From: Plasmopara viticola
Lineage: Eukaryota > Oomycota > Peronosporomycetes > Peronosporales > Peronosporaceae
Assembly: GCA_001695595.3 (NCBI GenBank)
Contig: MBPM02000025.1
Coordinates: forward strand, 248,001 to 312,000
Reading direction: 5' to 3'
Length of the DNA stretch: 64,000 bases
In this document: piece by piece, positions 23,687 through 34,696 of the stretch
Layout: every line of letters starts with the position of its first letter
How positions within the stretch are numbered: position 1 is the first letter of the stretch
Made by a program: the position numbers and the translations under genes
The notes under the pieces: generated by a model
The model's input: the letters and a program-made list of their open reading frames with translations, nothing else
Told to the model about the DNA's origin: nothing
Databases searched by the model: none

Positions 23687-26365
23687 CCTGTCGTGACCCT
23701 TGAGCTACCACTCTTCTATGGTGCCTCTATGGAACTCTAACCATTCTACATACAAGCTCGGAATTTTGTAACGGCCTGTATAAATGAATTTTTTTGTGTA
23801 GTTGGAAATGAAATTTAACAAGTAAAATAGTAGAACATTGATTTCAATATAAAAATAATATAAAGCGAAAGAAGCCGAACATGCTTTTACAAATCAACAC
23901 ATTATAAAGCATTCACCGCACCCCGTCTTACATTCGTACGCTACACTGGGTACTCCACCTTATCTTCACGAAATTCAGATTTTCAAATCTTTGTCGCAAC
24001 TCAAGCACCAGTAATATCAGCAAAAGCGAGGTTTTATCGGTCGTCGAGGCGGCCGATAACTTAAAAGCTCGTCAATGCGCTTCCTATTAGAGTTATAAGT
24101 TCATAAGAACTTGTGCAACAAAAGTGTTGATAGTAACAGGCCGTGAAAAAAAAGCCATATAGAACATTGACTATTGGACCCCTACTGTTGTACTTAGCAG
24201 TGAGTCCAACGACGTAATATCCGGTTGATAAAGCCGTTTTGATTGCGCTGTCACTTTGTACTTAGCGGGCGAATACGTGGTGGTTGCTCACTGTTGCGCT
24301 CGTTGCGCTTTACCATTTTGAGGCGGAGTTATTTATACTTTTCAAGGCGTAGGCAAACAGTAAGCTCGCATTACTTGTCACGGCATTGTCGAAGGCCCCG
24401 TCAGAGCTGAGCTGCTTTTAGATGGTCTAGCTAATCTCCAGTCGATGCCCAAGGCGTAGGTGCAATTTCAATTATTATGTGCAAATAATTATTGGGTGTA
24501 GAATCAACCTTTTTGGTGGTCGAAATGGTAAAATTGGTTGACATCTTCAAATTGTAGTCTTTTTTGCTGCCTGCCAGACATTGCTGTGATCAAACTGTTT
24601 TTTCGCAGAATTTTTTTTATTAAAATGATAAATGACACTCATCCCTTTCCTGGCAATTATTTTTACGCTAGGGATAACGTAGCAATATGCTTCGAGTAAA
24701 ATGAGTTAAGGTCTCTAATTTTCCTCTACACTATGAACCAATACCAGTTGCAAATTATATCTGCCTGACTTTTGTTGATTTCAGTCTCGATACGAAGACT
24801 TTATGTTATACTCACATGAGCTGCACGTTATGTAAATTACTAGATGAAAGCCGAGGAGCACATCAGCGGTAACTTAAGGCTTGCCAAACTGCTATAGCAA
24901 CACCACATGGTACAAAGCTGCATAAAGTGCAAATGACATGGCAAGCACATTCTCAAGATATTTCGTTGCGATCTCTAGTCGGCACTTATTGCCTGCATAA
25001 ACATACAGGCTTGACCGATATACAGCTCACTTTTTAATATCCATCTCTCACCCCTTTTTGTAAAAAACACTGTGCACTGTGCGTACTAGATGAAAAGCAT
25101 AATTAAAAATGAGCTTTAGGTAATATTAATATAAAACATTGTGTGTCTTGAACCCGGTCAAACTATAAACTGACTTTTTTACGGTTGAGAGAAATTTAGA
25201 CTCTCCAAATCCTCTTCCTTTGGCTCGAGAGTCCGCTAGTCCTGCAGACGTCATGCTTCATGCATGTATTCATTTAGTCGTCATCTCCACGTATCCAGTG
25301 CAGTCTAGCGTCGCAACGTATTAGATGACTCGATAGCGGCGGTGGCTCAGCAGCTTATAGAAAAAATGATCTTTTTCGACGAAATAAAGATGGCTTCGTG
25401 CTTCAGTCGCTTAACATTCCATCATGATATTGTGATTAGTGTTAGTATTGGTATCGCTTGCATTTCAGGACTGCATTACGCTTGTACGGTAGCCTTGTTC
25501 ACGTAATGGACTCTTCTTGCCACGCCATTAGCCAATGACTTGTGCTTTTCTTGGGAAAGAAAGTTGTTCGCTTGGTAGTATTAAGTGCTAGTTGCACTTG
25601 TGTTTAAACACATAGACATGACGCTACAGTGTACGCAATTAGAAATTAGGGAAGTGTCACGGCGTTTGCTGGTACCGTCGTCGATCCTTAGTGTCAAACA
25701 ATCTAGAAGCCACGAAAAAAACAAGAAGTGACGATACGAGCCATTCCCATCAAAGTCAAGTCACGTGGTGTGCTCAGCGCAAAGCGGGAGTCCTGACACG
25801 GAAACCGTTGCACACGCCGTGCGACACGAGTCTACATGCTGTTTTTAGTTTGAATTGCATGACATTTGGACACCGTATAGGTGTCTTAGGATTTGAACAT
25901 ATCGGTAAATTCTAGGCGTCACAGCTCACCAAATCGGAGGAAAACCCTGTCGATGCTTTTCGGTAACAATCACAGGGCTTTACCCAGCGCGATATCTCGC
26001 ACTTTGAGATTATGGAGTTTTCTTTTACTAAGCGAACACTCACTCTTTCGAAGCTAACATTTTTTTTCCTTCACTGTATTTTTACTATGCGAATCGGCAT
26101 ACCAAAAGACGTCATTCTTCCAACTGCCCTTCGTTATTTTGCCGCCTTTTCGTCGATGCGGCAGTTGCGCAAAAGAAGTAAATAACAGGAGATTTTGAAA
26201 GGAACTTTTTTTGAGCAACTCCCGAATTGACTGTAGCGTCAGCTCGAGTGGCGACTACACCAGTAACAACCTTAAGGTTTTCCTTCGGTGCTTTTAGTGC
26301 GGACAAATCAGAGAATTTTGGATACCCGACACGTTTGGAGATTGTAGCACTTTGCATCATCTCGT
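23687..26365. other. 2.7 kb without a recognisable gene
   Basis: AT-rich, with T and A runs and no open frame above 82 codons. The minus-strand frame 26360-26112 (82 codons, starts MMQSATISKRVGYPKF) and the plus-strand frame 25691-25915 (74 codons) have no recognisable similarity. I see no repeats with clear ends. Confidence 0.45.
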
Positions 26366-26373
26366 TTAAAATA

Positions 26374-27146
26374 GGGAAACTTTAATTTTCACTCACCCTT
26401 TCTTTAATTTTCACTCACCCGTTGATCAATTGGTCAGATTTAGCAATTTTGTAGTACGCCACACTTAGTCTAGACTCATTACTAAACTCGTTTTCAACTC
26501 TCACTTTCTACTCTCACATCCTTCTACGCACCCATATCCTACTAAGCACCCACAATGAACAGCCATGCTGCCCCTCCTGCACTTTCTTACCAATCCTTAG
26601 AGGAGGCGAAAGATGCCGTTTTTTACCATTATTTATCAGAAGGATATGCTCTTGTAGTGATACACACCAGAACGGTCGGGAAAAAGAGATGACGCCGTTA
26701 ACGCCCTTATCCTGAACTGCTCCAAAGGACGACGTACGAGAAAGGAGCAAAATCCAGATAGAGAAAGGGTGCGCGTGGGAATGATCAAGGCAACTGGTTG
26801 TTTATTTGCCGCAAGCATACGGCTAGAGGGCGGACTTTGGCAAGTGGAAGTGGACAACGGAGAGCACAATCATGAACCATTTGTGCACGTGGAGAATGCG
26901 GAAAATGCTTCCCCCCGACGAAGATGTCGCAATTGCAATCAAGTAAGGCACAACTCAAGAACTTGCGCAAATCAAGGTCGCGCTTCCGCAGCCTGATAAA
27001 GATGAACCTTAATATAAAAAACGTCGAAATACATGCGTTTAAAGTGTTTAGATAAGTGTGGCGCACTACAGAAATGCTAAATCTGACCAATCTATCAACG
27101 GGTGAGTGAAAATTAAAGAAAGGGTGAGTGAAAATTAAAGTTCCCC
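26374..27146 (+). mobile_element. non-autonomous Mutator-like DNA transposon, 773 bp
   Basis: The element starts GGGAAACTTTAATTTTCACTC and ends with the reverse complement of GGGGAACTTTAATTTTCACTC. The terminal inverted repeats (26374-26468 and 27053-27146, about 94 bp) differ at only about seven positions. Each arm contains CTTTAATTTTCACTCACCC twice in tandem. It is flanked by a perfect 8-bp duplication, TTAAAATA, at 26366-26373 and 27147-27154. The interior holds a broken frame with the two ends of a Mutator-like transposase (see next entry). Mutator-like elements usually make 9-bp duplications, so the superfamily call rests on the coding remnant. Confidence 0.92.
26555..26996 (+). pseudogene. 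transposase remnant: FAR1-like domain joined to CCHC knuckle
   Basis: From the ATG at 26555 the protein reads SLEEAKDAVFYHYLSEGYAL, the N-terminal pattern of the FAR1/FLYWCH-like DNA-binding domain of Mutator-like transposases. A +1 frameshift at the AAAAA run near 26681-26685 breaks it. The next frame continues RTRKEQNPDRERVRVGMIKA, then LWQVEVDNGEHNHEP, which completes the domain (HNH zinc ligands). It then passes directly to RRCRNCNQVRHNSRTC, a CX2CX4HX4C zinc knuckle like the C-terminus of such transposases. The catalytic DDE core is absent, so this looks like an internal deletion derivative. Stop at 26994-26996. Confidence 0.8.
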
Positions 27147-27391
27147 TTAAAATAAATAAAAGAAAGAGTATTTTTTGGTGTTGCCATGACTATTTTTCAA
27201 TTTTACGCAAATTTGAAGGTTTGCGCTCGTCTAGCTTATCGGAGCAAGCACAGGATTCTTTGAAGGGGAATTTGAAGCAATTTTGTGAATAAATATTCGT
27301 AATTTACAACCTAGCATAGCAAATATTATTCATTAGCTTAAAATACATGGGATAAAAACAATTTTGTAGCACTTGGTATATTACGTATAAC

Positions 27392-27981
27392 TTACAGTTC
27401 ATCAAGCAGCGGTTTGGCATCTAACGCGGCCTTGAGCTTGCGCACGTCCAGCCCCTCGGTCCGCGCCTGATCCAGTAACGCTGTCATGTCTGCTTGTATG
27501 CTAGCGGCGCGAGCTCTTTCCTGATCCGCCAATGCATGCGTGCGTTCCTCATCCAGACTTGATACAGCCAGCTGATGATCAATATTGTCATTCAGTACTG
27601 AGAAATGTCCTAAAGCCCCAATGCCTTACCATTTCGACCAGCAATTGGCACTTAAACTTGTCCATGTTTGATTCCTCCGTCATGCGCGTGCACTTGTCTC
27701 GCAGCTGCATAACTTCAGATTCTAGTGCGATATTGTGCTCCTCTAACACTCTTACGCGCTCTTGTGTCTGCTGCAACGTACTGTCATCTACAGCGATACA
27801 TTACACCAAGAGTCCCCACTGTCTGCTTCTGCAGCCGGTGTTCCATACCTAGTTTCCACTGCCCTGATGCACCAAGCGACAGCGTAGCAGCGCCAAGCGT
27901 CAGTCGTATTGGAATCTCGCGGTCATTGGCCTTCATCTCTGCCTCCGGCGGCGATGCTGCCACCGTAATTGGGCTTGCCAT
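27392..27981 (-). CDS. small coiled-coil protein of unknown function, three exons
   Basis: The exons, read on the minus strand, are 27981-27849, 27787-27630 and 27571-27392. The two GT-AG introns are 61 and 58 nt. Removing them joins the frame exactly (GQWKL-DDSTLQQ and LLVEM-LAVSSL) and gives 156 residues. Residues 1-45 contain a short beta-like stretch (REIPIRLTLGAATLSLG). From residue 46 the sequence is a long heptad-rich alpha helix (RVRVLEEHNIALESEVMQL; DEERTHALADQERARA) ending LDAKPLLDEL. I do not recognise the family; the shape (small head, then coiled coil) is shared with XRCC4-like and several cytoskeletal proteins, but that is only a resemblance of form. It is divergent from the Prp8 pseudogene, with 121 bp between start codons. 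The consistent splice sites argue that it is real. Confidence 0.72.
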
Positions 27982-28102
27982 CCTGTTTTTACAACAAAAT
28001 TACCTGACCACATGATATCCTTTCAAACGGCATTACGATCCAAAGTATTCTCTACTCTAGATTACCGCTTCCGCGTGCCACAATAGCGACCCTGCATACA
28101 GC

Positions 28103-31100
28103 ATGCCGCTGCCCGGAGCCACCGATGTGGACATGACGGGCGCTGCAATCTTACCTACCGGCTATGCCAACAGTAACGATGTGTTTACGACCCCGTCTTC
28201 GGCCTTCCTTTCGCCATAGGAAAAGCTCAATAAGCTTGACGAGCGCAACCGTCGGTAGACTAGATAAACGGTAAACGCTATGACGAGAAACGTTAGGTTC
28301 GCAGACAGTGTCAAGGATGATATGCCGCCCGAGCATGTGTGCAAGATTGGTAAAGACCACTGAGCAGTGAGAAGTTCTGCCACGATAAGCGCGTCTACTT
28401 GAGTGCGTTGAAGTACGTCCCCCACGCGAGTTTTAAGCTACGAGAGAACATGCCTATGGGAAAAGGTCAAAGACGTCAAAGTATTGTACCACGTGACAGG
28501 TGCCATCGCTTTTGTGAACGGATTCCCGTCGTTTACATCGGTCAATGGGAGACTATCTTGATCATGATGCTTCGCGAAAAGCGCGACCGCCGCCACTGGA
28601 AGCGCATGATCAAGAATCACCTCTGGATTATAGGGACACTATTCTCGATATTGAGCCTCTTGAAAGCATTACTGTGGAGCTTGACGAAGAAGACGATGAA
28701 GCAGTGATAGAGTGGCTCTACGACTCGTAACCACTCGTAGACTCGAAGTTTGTGAACGGATCGAGCTATTGCAAGTAGCGTTAAATTGTGCTGATCATGG
28801 CAAACTTGCATCGCCTCGTAGGACAATTAATGAGCGATTTAATCTAACCCGATTTATGAGGATCTCTATAATAAACAATCATTTTTTACCGCCAGGGCTC
28901 TTGGTGTAGCAATTTCTGGCGGTCCTATTTTTGAGCCATTATTCGTGATTTGAATGTAGGCGACAAAGATTGGTACGAATTCAAAGACGTTAAGAAGATT
29001 GTTTTTTGCCATCAAATTCGCACTGAGTACGTCTAAACATCGTTTAATTTTACGCTCAGCTGTTTCATACGCCTGTGCTCTGTTACACCAAAGCAAAAGA
29101 TCCAGAGTTTCCAGCTTTTTTTTGCGACAAGAAGCCAACGGTGAAGCGAAAGTTGATGAGGAAGGCAACGAGTTTCGATTGCCGGTGAAGTTTGATCCGC
29201 CGTTAACGGACGATCCTTTGTACACTTCCGATAAAGCCAATGGTTTTGCTTTGCACGAGACCCCTCGACCATTGAATCTACGCTTAGGTTGTGCGCGTCG
29301 TGCGAATGACGAACCACTGGGTAACAAATGGTTTGAAACTTGACAGGCCGGCCTTGAAGATAGTGTTCTTGAACCAACGTGAGCTCGCTGCATCATCATC
29401 CATCAAAGGCGCTTTGTTTAAGTCACTTTAATCGACCGAGTTTTTTAAAGTACCGAGTCGAACTGGACGGAAGCAAGTCTGTCGTCAAGGATACAATGTG
29501 CTGAAATTACTGATTCACCTTCGAAGCCTAATTATCTCCACTTGGATTACAATTTTAATCTCCAAAAAAACGCCTACGACAAGAAAACCTAAAAAACCGC
29601 GATTCGGCAATGCTTTTCCCTTAAATCGAAAGTTTTCGCGTTTGACGAAGCTCATTATGGACGCACACGTGCAATATTTTTCGGGCAATGTGGATGCCTT
29701 TCAGCTGGTAGACGGGCTGCAGTAAATTGTTGCCCACGTTGGTCAACTGACGGGTCTGTTTTGGTATTAGTACCGTCTTATGCGTCAGGTGCGCATGTGC
29801 AAAGACTTGGAGCACACAGTTCACTTTTGATGTAACACTGGACCGGAAAGAAAAGGACCTGGTTGTGCTTTTTAAGCGCCTGGGTGGCGCGTATGGCTCT
29901 TGTTTTTGCGAGGGATTGTACCGCTGCCGGAGCGATGGCTCGGAAACTTGTTGATCCGTGAGTTGAATAGTCATCCCTCGAAGGGCATAGCAAAGACTGT
30001 CACGAAGCAACGTGTGGAGAGTCACTTCGATCTCGAGCTGCGTGCAGCCGTGATGCACGATATTTTGAACAGGATGCCGAAGGGGTGAAAGAAAACAAGT
30101 CTGGAATAATTATGTCGCATCTCAGCGCTGTCAAACAAGCACGACTCGAAGCTTTTCATTCTAGCTCTTGAACGGCTCAAGGATAACCATTCTGTTAACG
30201 ACCACTAAAAACAAATCGATCGCGAGGAGCTTGGACCGATTGAATAAGCTCACGGTACTCCTCACGAGGTTTGATCGCGTAATGTACGGCACAGCGCAGC
30301 TTTAAGGAACTTCACATTAAATTCATGGACATGCACAGCCATTTAGTCGCAGTGAACACATCGAACCGCTAGAAAAAAATTTTTGATGGTTACCTTGATC
30401 AGTATTTGTGGTACGAAGCTGAGAAATTTAACTTTTTTGCATGCTGGATCATACCAAGCTTCCTCCGTTGCTTGTGCATGAACCTTGCCACGGAGTTAAT
30501 GACCAGCACAAACGTTGAAACACTTCTGAAGACGAGTGTGTTGTAATGCTAGAGTCGAAGCTTGAGAAGGTTAACAAGAAGATCAACTTAAAGTTGCTAA
30601 ATTGGCTCTTGCGGTTGATATTGGATCACAACATTGCCGATTACATGACCGCGAAGAATAGTATTGCGACTGCATGCAAGGACATGATACACACGAACTC
30701 CTAAGATCTCATTCGTGGATTGCAGTTCATGACATACTTCCGTAAATCGGTCGTTTAGACGCAGAAAGTGCTCGAATTTCTCGTGAAGCGTGGAAGTAAA
30801 ATGCAGACACGTATAAAGGTTGGTAAATGTCGTCTCGATGCCCGCCCGTGGTCTTCTTTCTATTCGCTCAAGAAATTGGGTGGTTTGGGGTATGCTATCG
30901 ATAGGTCACGTTCTCATTCAGTAGTCGGACCTTCGCTACTCAAAGCAAACCGACGGCGAAGGTGTAAACGCATTTTCGTTCCGAAATGTCCCACGAAATT
31001 GGTGAGCTGATTCATTTGTTTCGGTATGGGTCTTTGAGTCTTTTGACTGGGCTCAGTACGCTTTTACTTAAGAAGTCAATGCGCAGACTTGTCGTTTGAC

Positions 31101-31842
31101 GTTGGAGGATCTTGAAGATTCAAAAAGATCGACACACTCTGGCTTATGACTAGGGTGAATGGGTTTCAGTTTCGCCACAATCTTTTCTGGTGGACCCACC
31201 AGCGGCATGACAGCAAGTTGTGGACCTCAAACAACTACCAGACGGATATTTTTCAAGCTCTAGATGGTCTTGGAGCACCCTCTCCCTATGCGCAGCGATA
31301 CGGTCCGAACCAGATTTCTTGACCGCCGTTTCACTTTGTGGTGGTCGCCCACGATCAACCGCACGAATGTGTACGTTGATTTTCAGGTGCAGCTGGACTT
31401 GACTTATGCAGTGAATATAATTACAATGCTAAAGATTTCCCTGATTTGGAGACTTCGCGCACATTTGTAGCAGAAACTTCTCGAGTCTTGGGTGGTGCGT
31501 GCATTCTCGTTATTGTCAATCATGCGACAGCTAGCATCATTTCTAATTGTGTTATGTGTTGTTTAGTTTAAGGTTCACTACGCGATATATCGCTGAGACC
31601 TCTTTTGACTTTTCATGCTAACGTTTTCGTGCGTATTGTCCACCCACGCAAGTCATACAAGATGAACTCATTTTGCACGAATGTACTTTTAATTGCTACG
31701 TACAAATGGCAGATGAACCGATCGACACTGCTGCACGACACGAAGAATAGCTGTTCGGAACAACAAGCTTTATGTACTGGATAGATGTGCAGCTTTGCTG
31801 GGGTGACTTTGACTCTCTTAATTTTGAAAAAACGATATGCGC
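28103..31842 (+). pseudogene. PRP8: pseudogene of pre-mRNA splicing factor Prp8
   Basis: Prp8 is the roughly 2300-residue core protein of U5 snRNP. Collinear fragments in shifting frames are legible. The N-terminal start is followed by KDDMPPEHV (about 28310), then KRVYLSALKYVPH (28390), WETILIMMLREKRDRRHW, LDIEPLESITVEL (28645) and [15 protein letters not shown] (28900). Next come DDPLYTSDKANGFAL (29210), [16 protein letters not shown] (29660), [20 protein letters not shown] (29995), FILALERLK (30155), YLDQYLWYEAEKF (30400), KMQTRIKVGK (30805), [18 protein letters not shown] (31330) and [14 protein letters not shown] (31775). Many stops and frameshifts lie between them. At least two large internal deletions are visible: after HLSA near 30120 and after RGLQF near 30725. 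The part after the 31842 match, including the Jab1/MPN region, is missing. A functional Prp8 must exist elsewhere because the protein is essential. Confidence 0.95.
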
Positions 31843-33186
31843 ATGATCGGCAAGTTTGCCACACTGTTGGGGCTAATTTCCCGCTGGTATCTTTTTTAAC
31901 GCATTTCCATTGACTCAAGGATTTTCGCCGCCTAAGGGGACGTAAAGCTTAGCGCTCGTAGCACTCTTCAGCTTCTCTTGGCCCGAAGGTGGTGGTCACC
32001 GGACAAAGGCAGAATGTATGTTGTTGTCAATCGTTGTGGCAGCACTTATAGGTATTATTAGCTTTATTTGCCTGAGCGGGCGATTCACATTTAGTTTGCC
32101 GCTCAAGGGTCGGAAACGGCTGTCGATGCAGGCGCTAATATGGGCGTAGAGGTCGCCTTCGGTGCGGCATTTTAGCAACTTTCGTGGTAGTTGATTGATA
32201 AACGCTTAAAGTCTAAGCCAACTTGCAGTCTTATTGGCTTCCTTCCTCATCATTGCTGTGAGCACACCGACTCTTCGCAAAAGTCGGTGAATGATTCACA
32301 TTTCTCTTTTATTATAGATATTCAAGTATTAATGAGGGGAGGGGGGGTTACATAACGTCGTGCAATTTTATTAGAAGCTGGCTTTCATGAAACAGGTACA
32401 TACCGATAATTATACCGGCTCTGCATATTGAAGATATTCCGGTATCTTCAATCCTTTTAAGTAAGGATGAAAGATACAAAACTTGCGTTACTAAGCAGAA
32501 GGTACTTTAGCTGCATCTTTTCACGACCGAGACAAAATACTCGCTGATCGACAGAACGCACACTTCCTTGCGCGCCTCTTCCGTGCACGGTCCCTTGGCC
32601 AGTACTTGTAGCTTAAAACCTATTGAACTTGCACAAATTTATAAACATTTAAAGCTCGAGGACATGAGATGCACATATCCTATAGAGATTCGGATCTTGG
32701 CGCCATCGTGCGAGGTCAAAGAGATGGTAATTGGCTTTCGAAGCATGCAACGAGCAACTTTTTGCATACCATTTTATGTCCAATCTCATATCTATCCTAT
32801 ATCGAGTATAGCATTAGCCATTCCCCGTTTTACTCAAAAAGTCATCTTGCCGCCATATTTGCATACCCTACCATATCTAATATGTATTGATACCCCTATC
32901 ATATCTAATATATTGATATGCAAAATTGGCGGCAAAATAACTTTATAAGTAAATGTAGCGATGGCACGGCGGTGGCTGCCCGCCCGTATGTAGTGCATGT
33001 AATCACGCCTTTCACATGCACCGCCTGATAAAGTGGCTCGAGACATTACACAACTCTGCCCTCTGTATCGTCAGGACTGGAAGTTTTGCAATTTGTCTTA
33101 CTACTTGTCTTCACGTAAATATATAGCACCTGCAGCCAGAATTGCATCGAGAAATTAATTTATTCATCACACCTTGCCCTGTTTAT
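31843..33186. other. 1.3 kb between the Prp8 pseudogene and VPS37
   Basis: No convincing gene. A 60-codon minus-strand frame (32178-31996) is open but unrecognised. The region 32560-33060 is AT-rich and holds an inverted repeat (separate entry). Confidence 0.4.
32836..32944. repeat. 109-bp imperfect hairpin (MITE-like)
   Basis: The left arm at 32836-32865 (AAGTCATCTTGCCGCCATATTTGCATA) pairs with the right arm at 32917-32944, whose reverse complement is AAGTTATTTTGCCGCCAATTTTGCATA. Four mismatches occur over 27 bases. The loop contains two diverged direct copies of a CATATCTAATAT motif. No target duplication was found, so whether this is a small transposon or a chance structure is open. Confidence 0.55.
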
Positions 33187-34552
33187 CTAGTACTGGTGTA
33201 CACACGCGAGCTTAAGCGTGCGCTCGTGATATAAGTTGCGTTGTGGTAAGAATGTAGACAAGAATTGCACCACATCGATGTCGCCCTGCGTAAACTGCAT
33301 GGCAATCTCGTCCGACTCAGTGTCCAAAGATTTTGCTGCTGCTGAGAGCTGTTCTAGTAAAGCATCTGGTCGGTGGCGCTAGTCAAAGAAGATGACAGAG
33401 TTAACTGAATTTGTATATAATAGTAGCGAGAGAAAACGACAATCCAAGACGTACTGCAGCGATGCGTTGCTGTCTTGCCTGCTTCTCAGCCAGCACCTGC
33501 TGTGCTGCTTGCAGCTCTGTCCTCTGAAGCTCCACCGCCTTTTGCAGATCCCGCAACTCTGTCTCGTAGTCAAGAGTTTTCATTGCGGTACCCATGTTGC
33601 TGTGCAAAATCTCGTCACGCAATTGAGTGAAGTCTGTCACCGAAGCCAATTCGCTTACGAACTTCTCGAGTGCACGTTCATCCGAATTCAGATTTTCGAG
33701 CTGGGAAAGGCTACAGAATCCACAACAACTCAGCTTCTGCATCACACTTTGTATGCAACTCAACTTACGATAGCTCTTCAAGCTCCAAAAATGTCGTAGG
33801 GATGACAGGCATTTGTGTTCGCCGCACTTTGCTCGAATCCGATGTTTGTTGTGCCGGCTGTCGGTTGGCTGACGCATAGGAGACGGTGGATCTCGGATAC
33901 GGCGTTATCGATGAGACCGGAGCAGGCAATGTACTTCTTGGCGGAGATGCTGCTTGCTTGATTCCAGGATTACTACTGATTTCCTTCTGCAGTTCATTAA
34001 CAATCTCCGTTACTATGCGCCCGAGATCCGAGTGTGCCGTCCACATATTCAGATCTGGATGACCCTGTACACTTCCCGCAGCATCGAGCCACTTATGGTG
34101 CACTGGAATCGAAACCTTATACACAAAGCCACGTAAGTATGCAACATTTGTAGCTTGAAAATGATGTAACTTACCTTTAGGCGAGGAACTCGAACGGGAA
34201 AGTCGGTCGGCAGCTGTCTGCATGCAGAGCACAGTCATTAGTCGCGTATTTTAATAGAATCATAAAAAGCATACAGCTGCAGCGTCAATAAACCGCGTGG
34301 AGTATCAGCCACTGGAACTTCAAAGTTTGTTTGCTGCTGGTTCTTGGCCCGACCGCCCGCGCGCACGAGACTTGCAAGCTGTCGCCCTCTTCTGCAAGCC
34401 GCAAGTGCGTTCAGAGCAACAAAATCAAACTTTGTATAGACTTTTTAGCAAGAAGAAGATGTTTGCATCACTTACAGACGCTCTGTTTCGCTCAAGTGCG
34501 TCTCCTGCTGCGAGGATCGGCTCGAAGAGCTCCGGTACCCAAAGAATGACAT
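33187..34552 (-). CDS. VPS37: ESCRT-I subunit VPS37, six exons
   Basis: VPS37 is a subunit of ESCRT-I, which sorts ubiquitinated membrane proteins into multivesicular bodies. Minus-strand exons: 34552-34476, 34391-34275, 34217-34175, 34115-33769, 33710-33455, 33378-33187. The introns (84, 57, 59, 58 and 76 nt) all have GT-AG ends, and the joined frame is 343 residues. The N-terminal half is a UEV-like domain (LPTDFPVRVPRLK joined by splicing to VSIPVHHKWLDAAGSVQGHPDLN, then WTAHSDLGRIV). A Ser/Pro-rich linker follows. The C-terminal half is the Mod(r) domain (LSLSQLENLNSDERALEKFV, NMGTAMKTL, a long coiled coil, then FLPQRNLYHERTLKLA). It lies head-to-tail behind the HECT gene, with 144 bp from that stop to this start, so its promoter is very short. 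The start ATG gives MSFFGYRSSSSRSS. Confidence 0.92.
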
Positions 34553-34696
34553 TTCGCTTGCGATGCACAGCGGAACTACAGTGCTTACCCTCGTACGAGT
34601 GACTTACGATACGTCAAAAGCTGAGCTAAATTTTTAAAAGTTATTATAAAATACATCCCTTGTTAAAAATTAAGTGACGAGACTGATGATTCTGCA

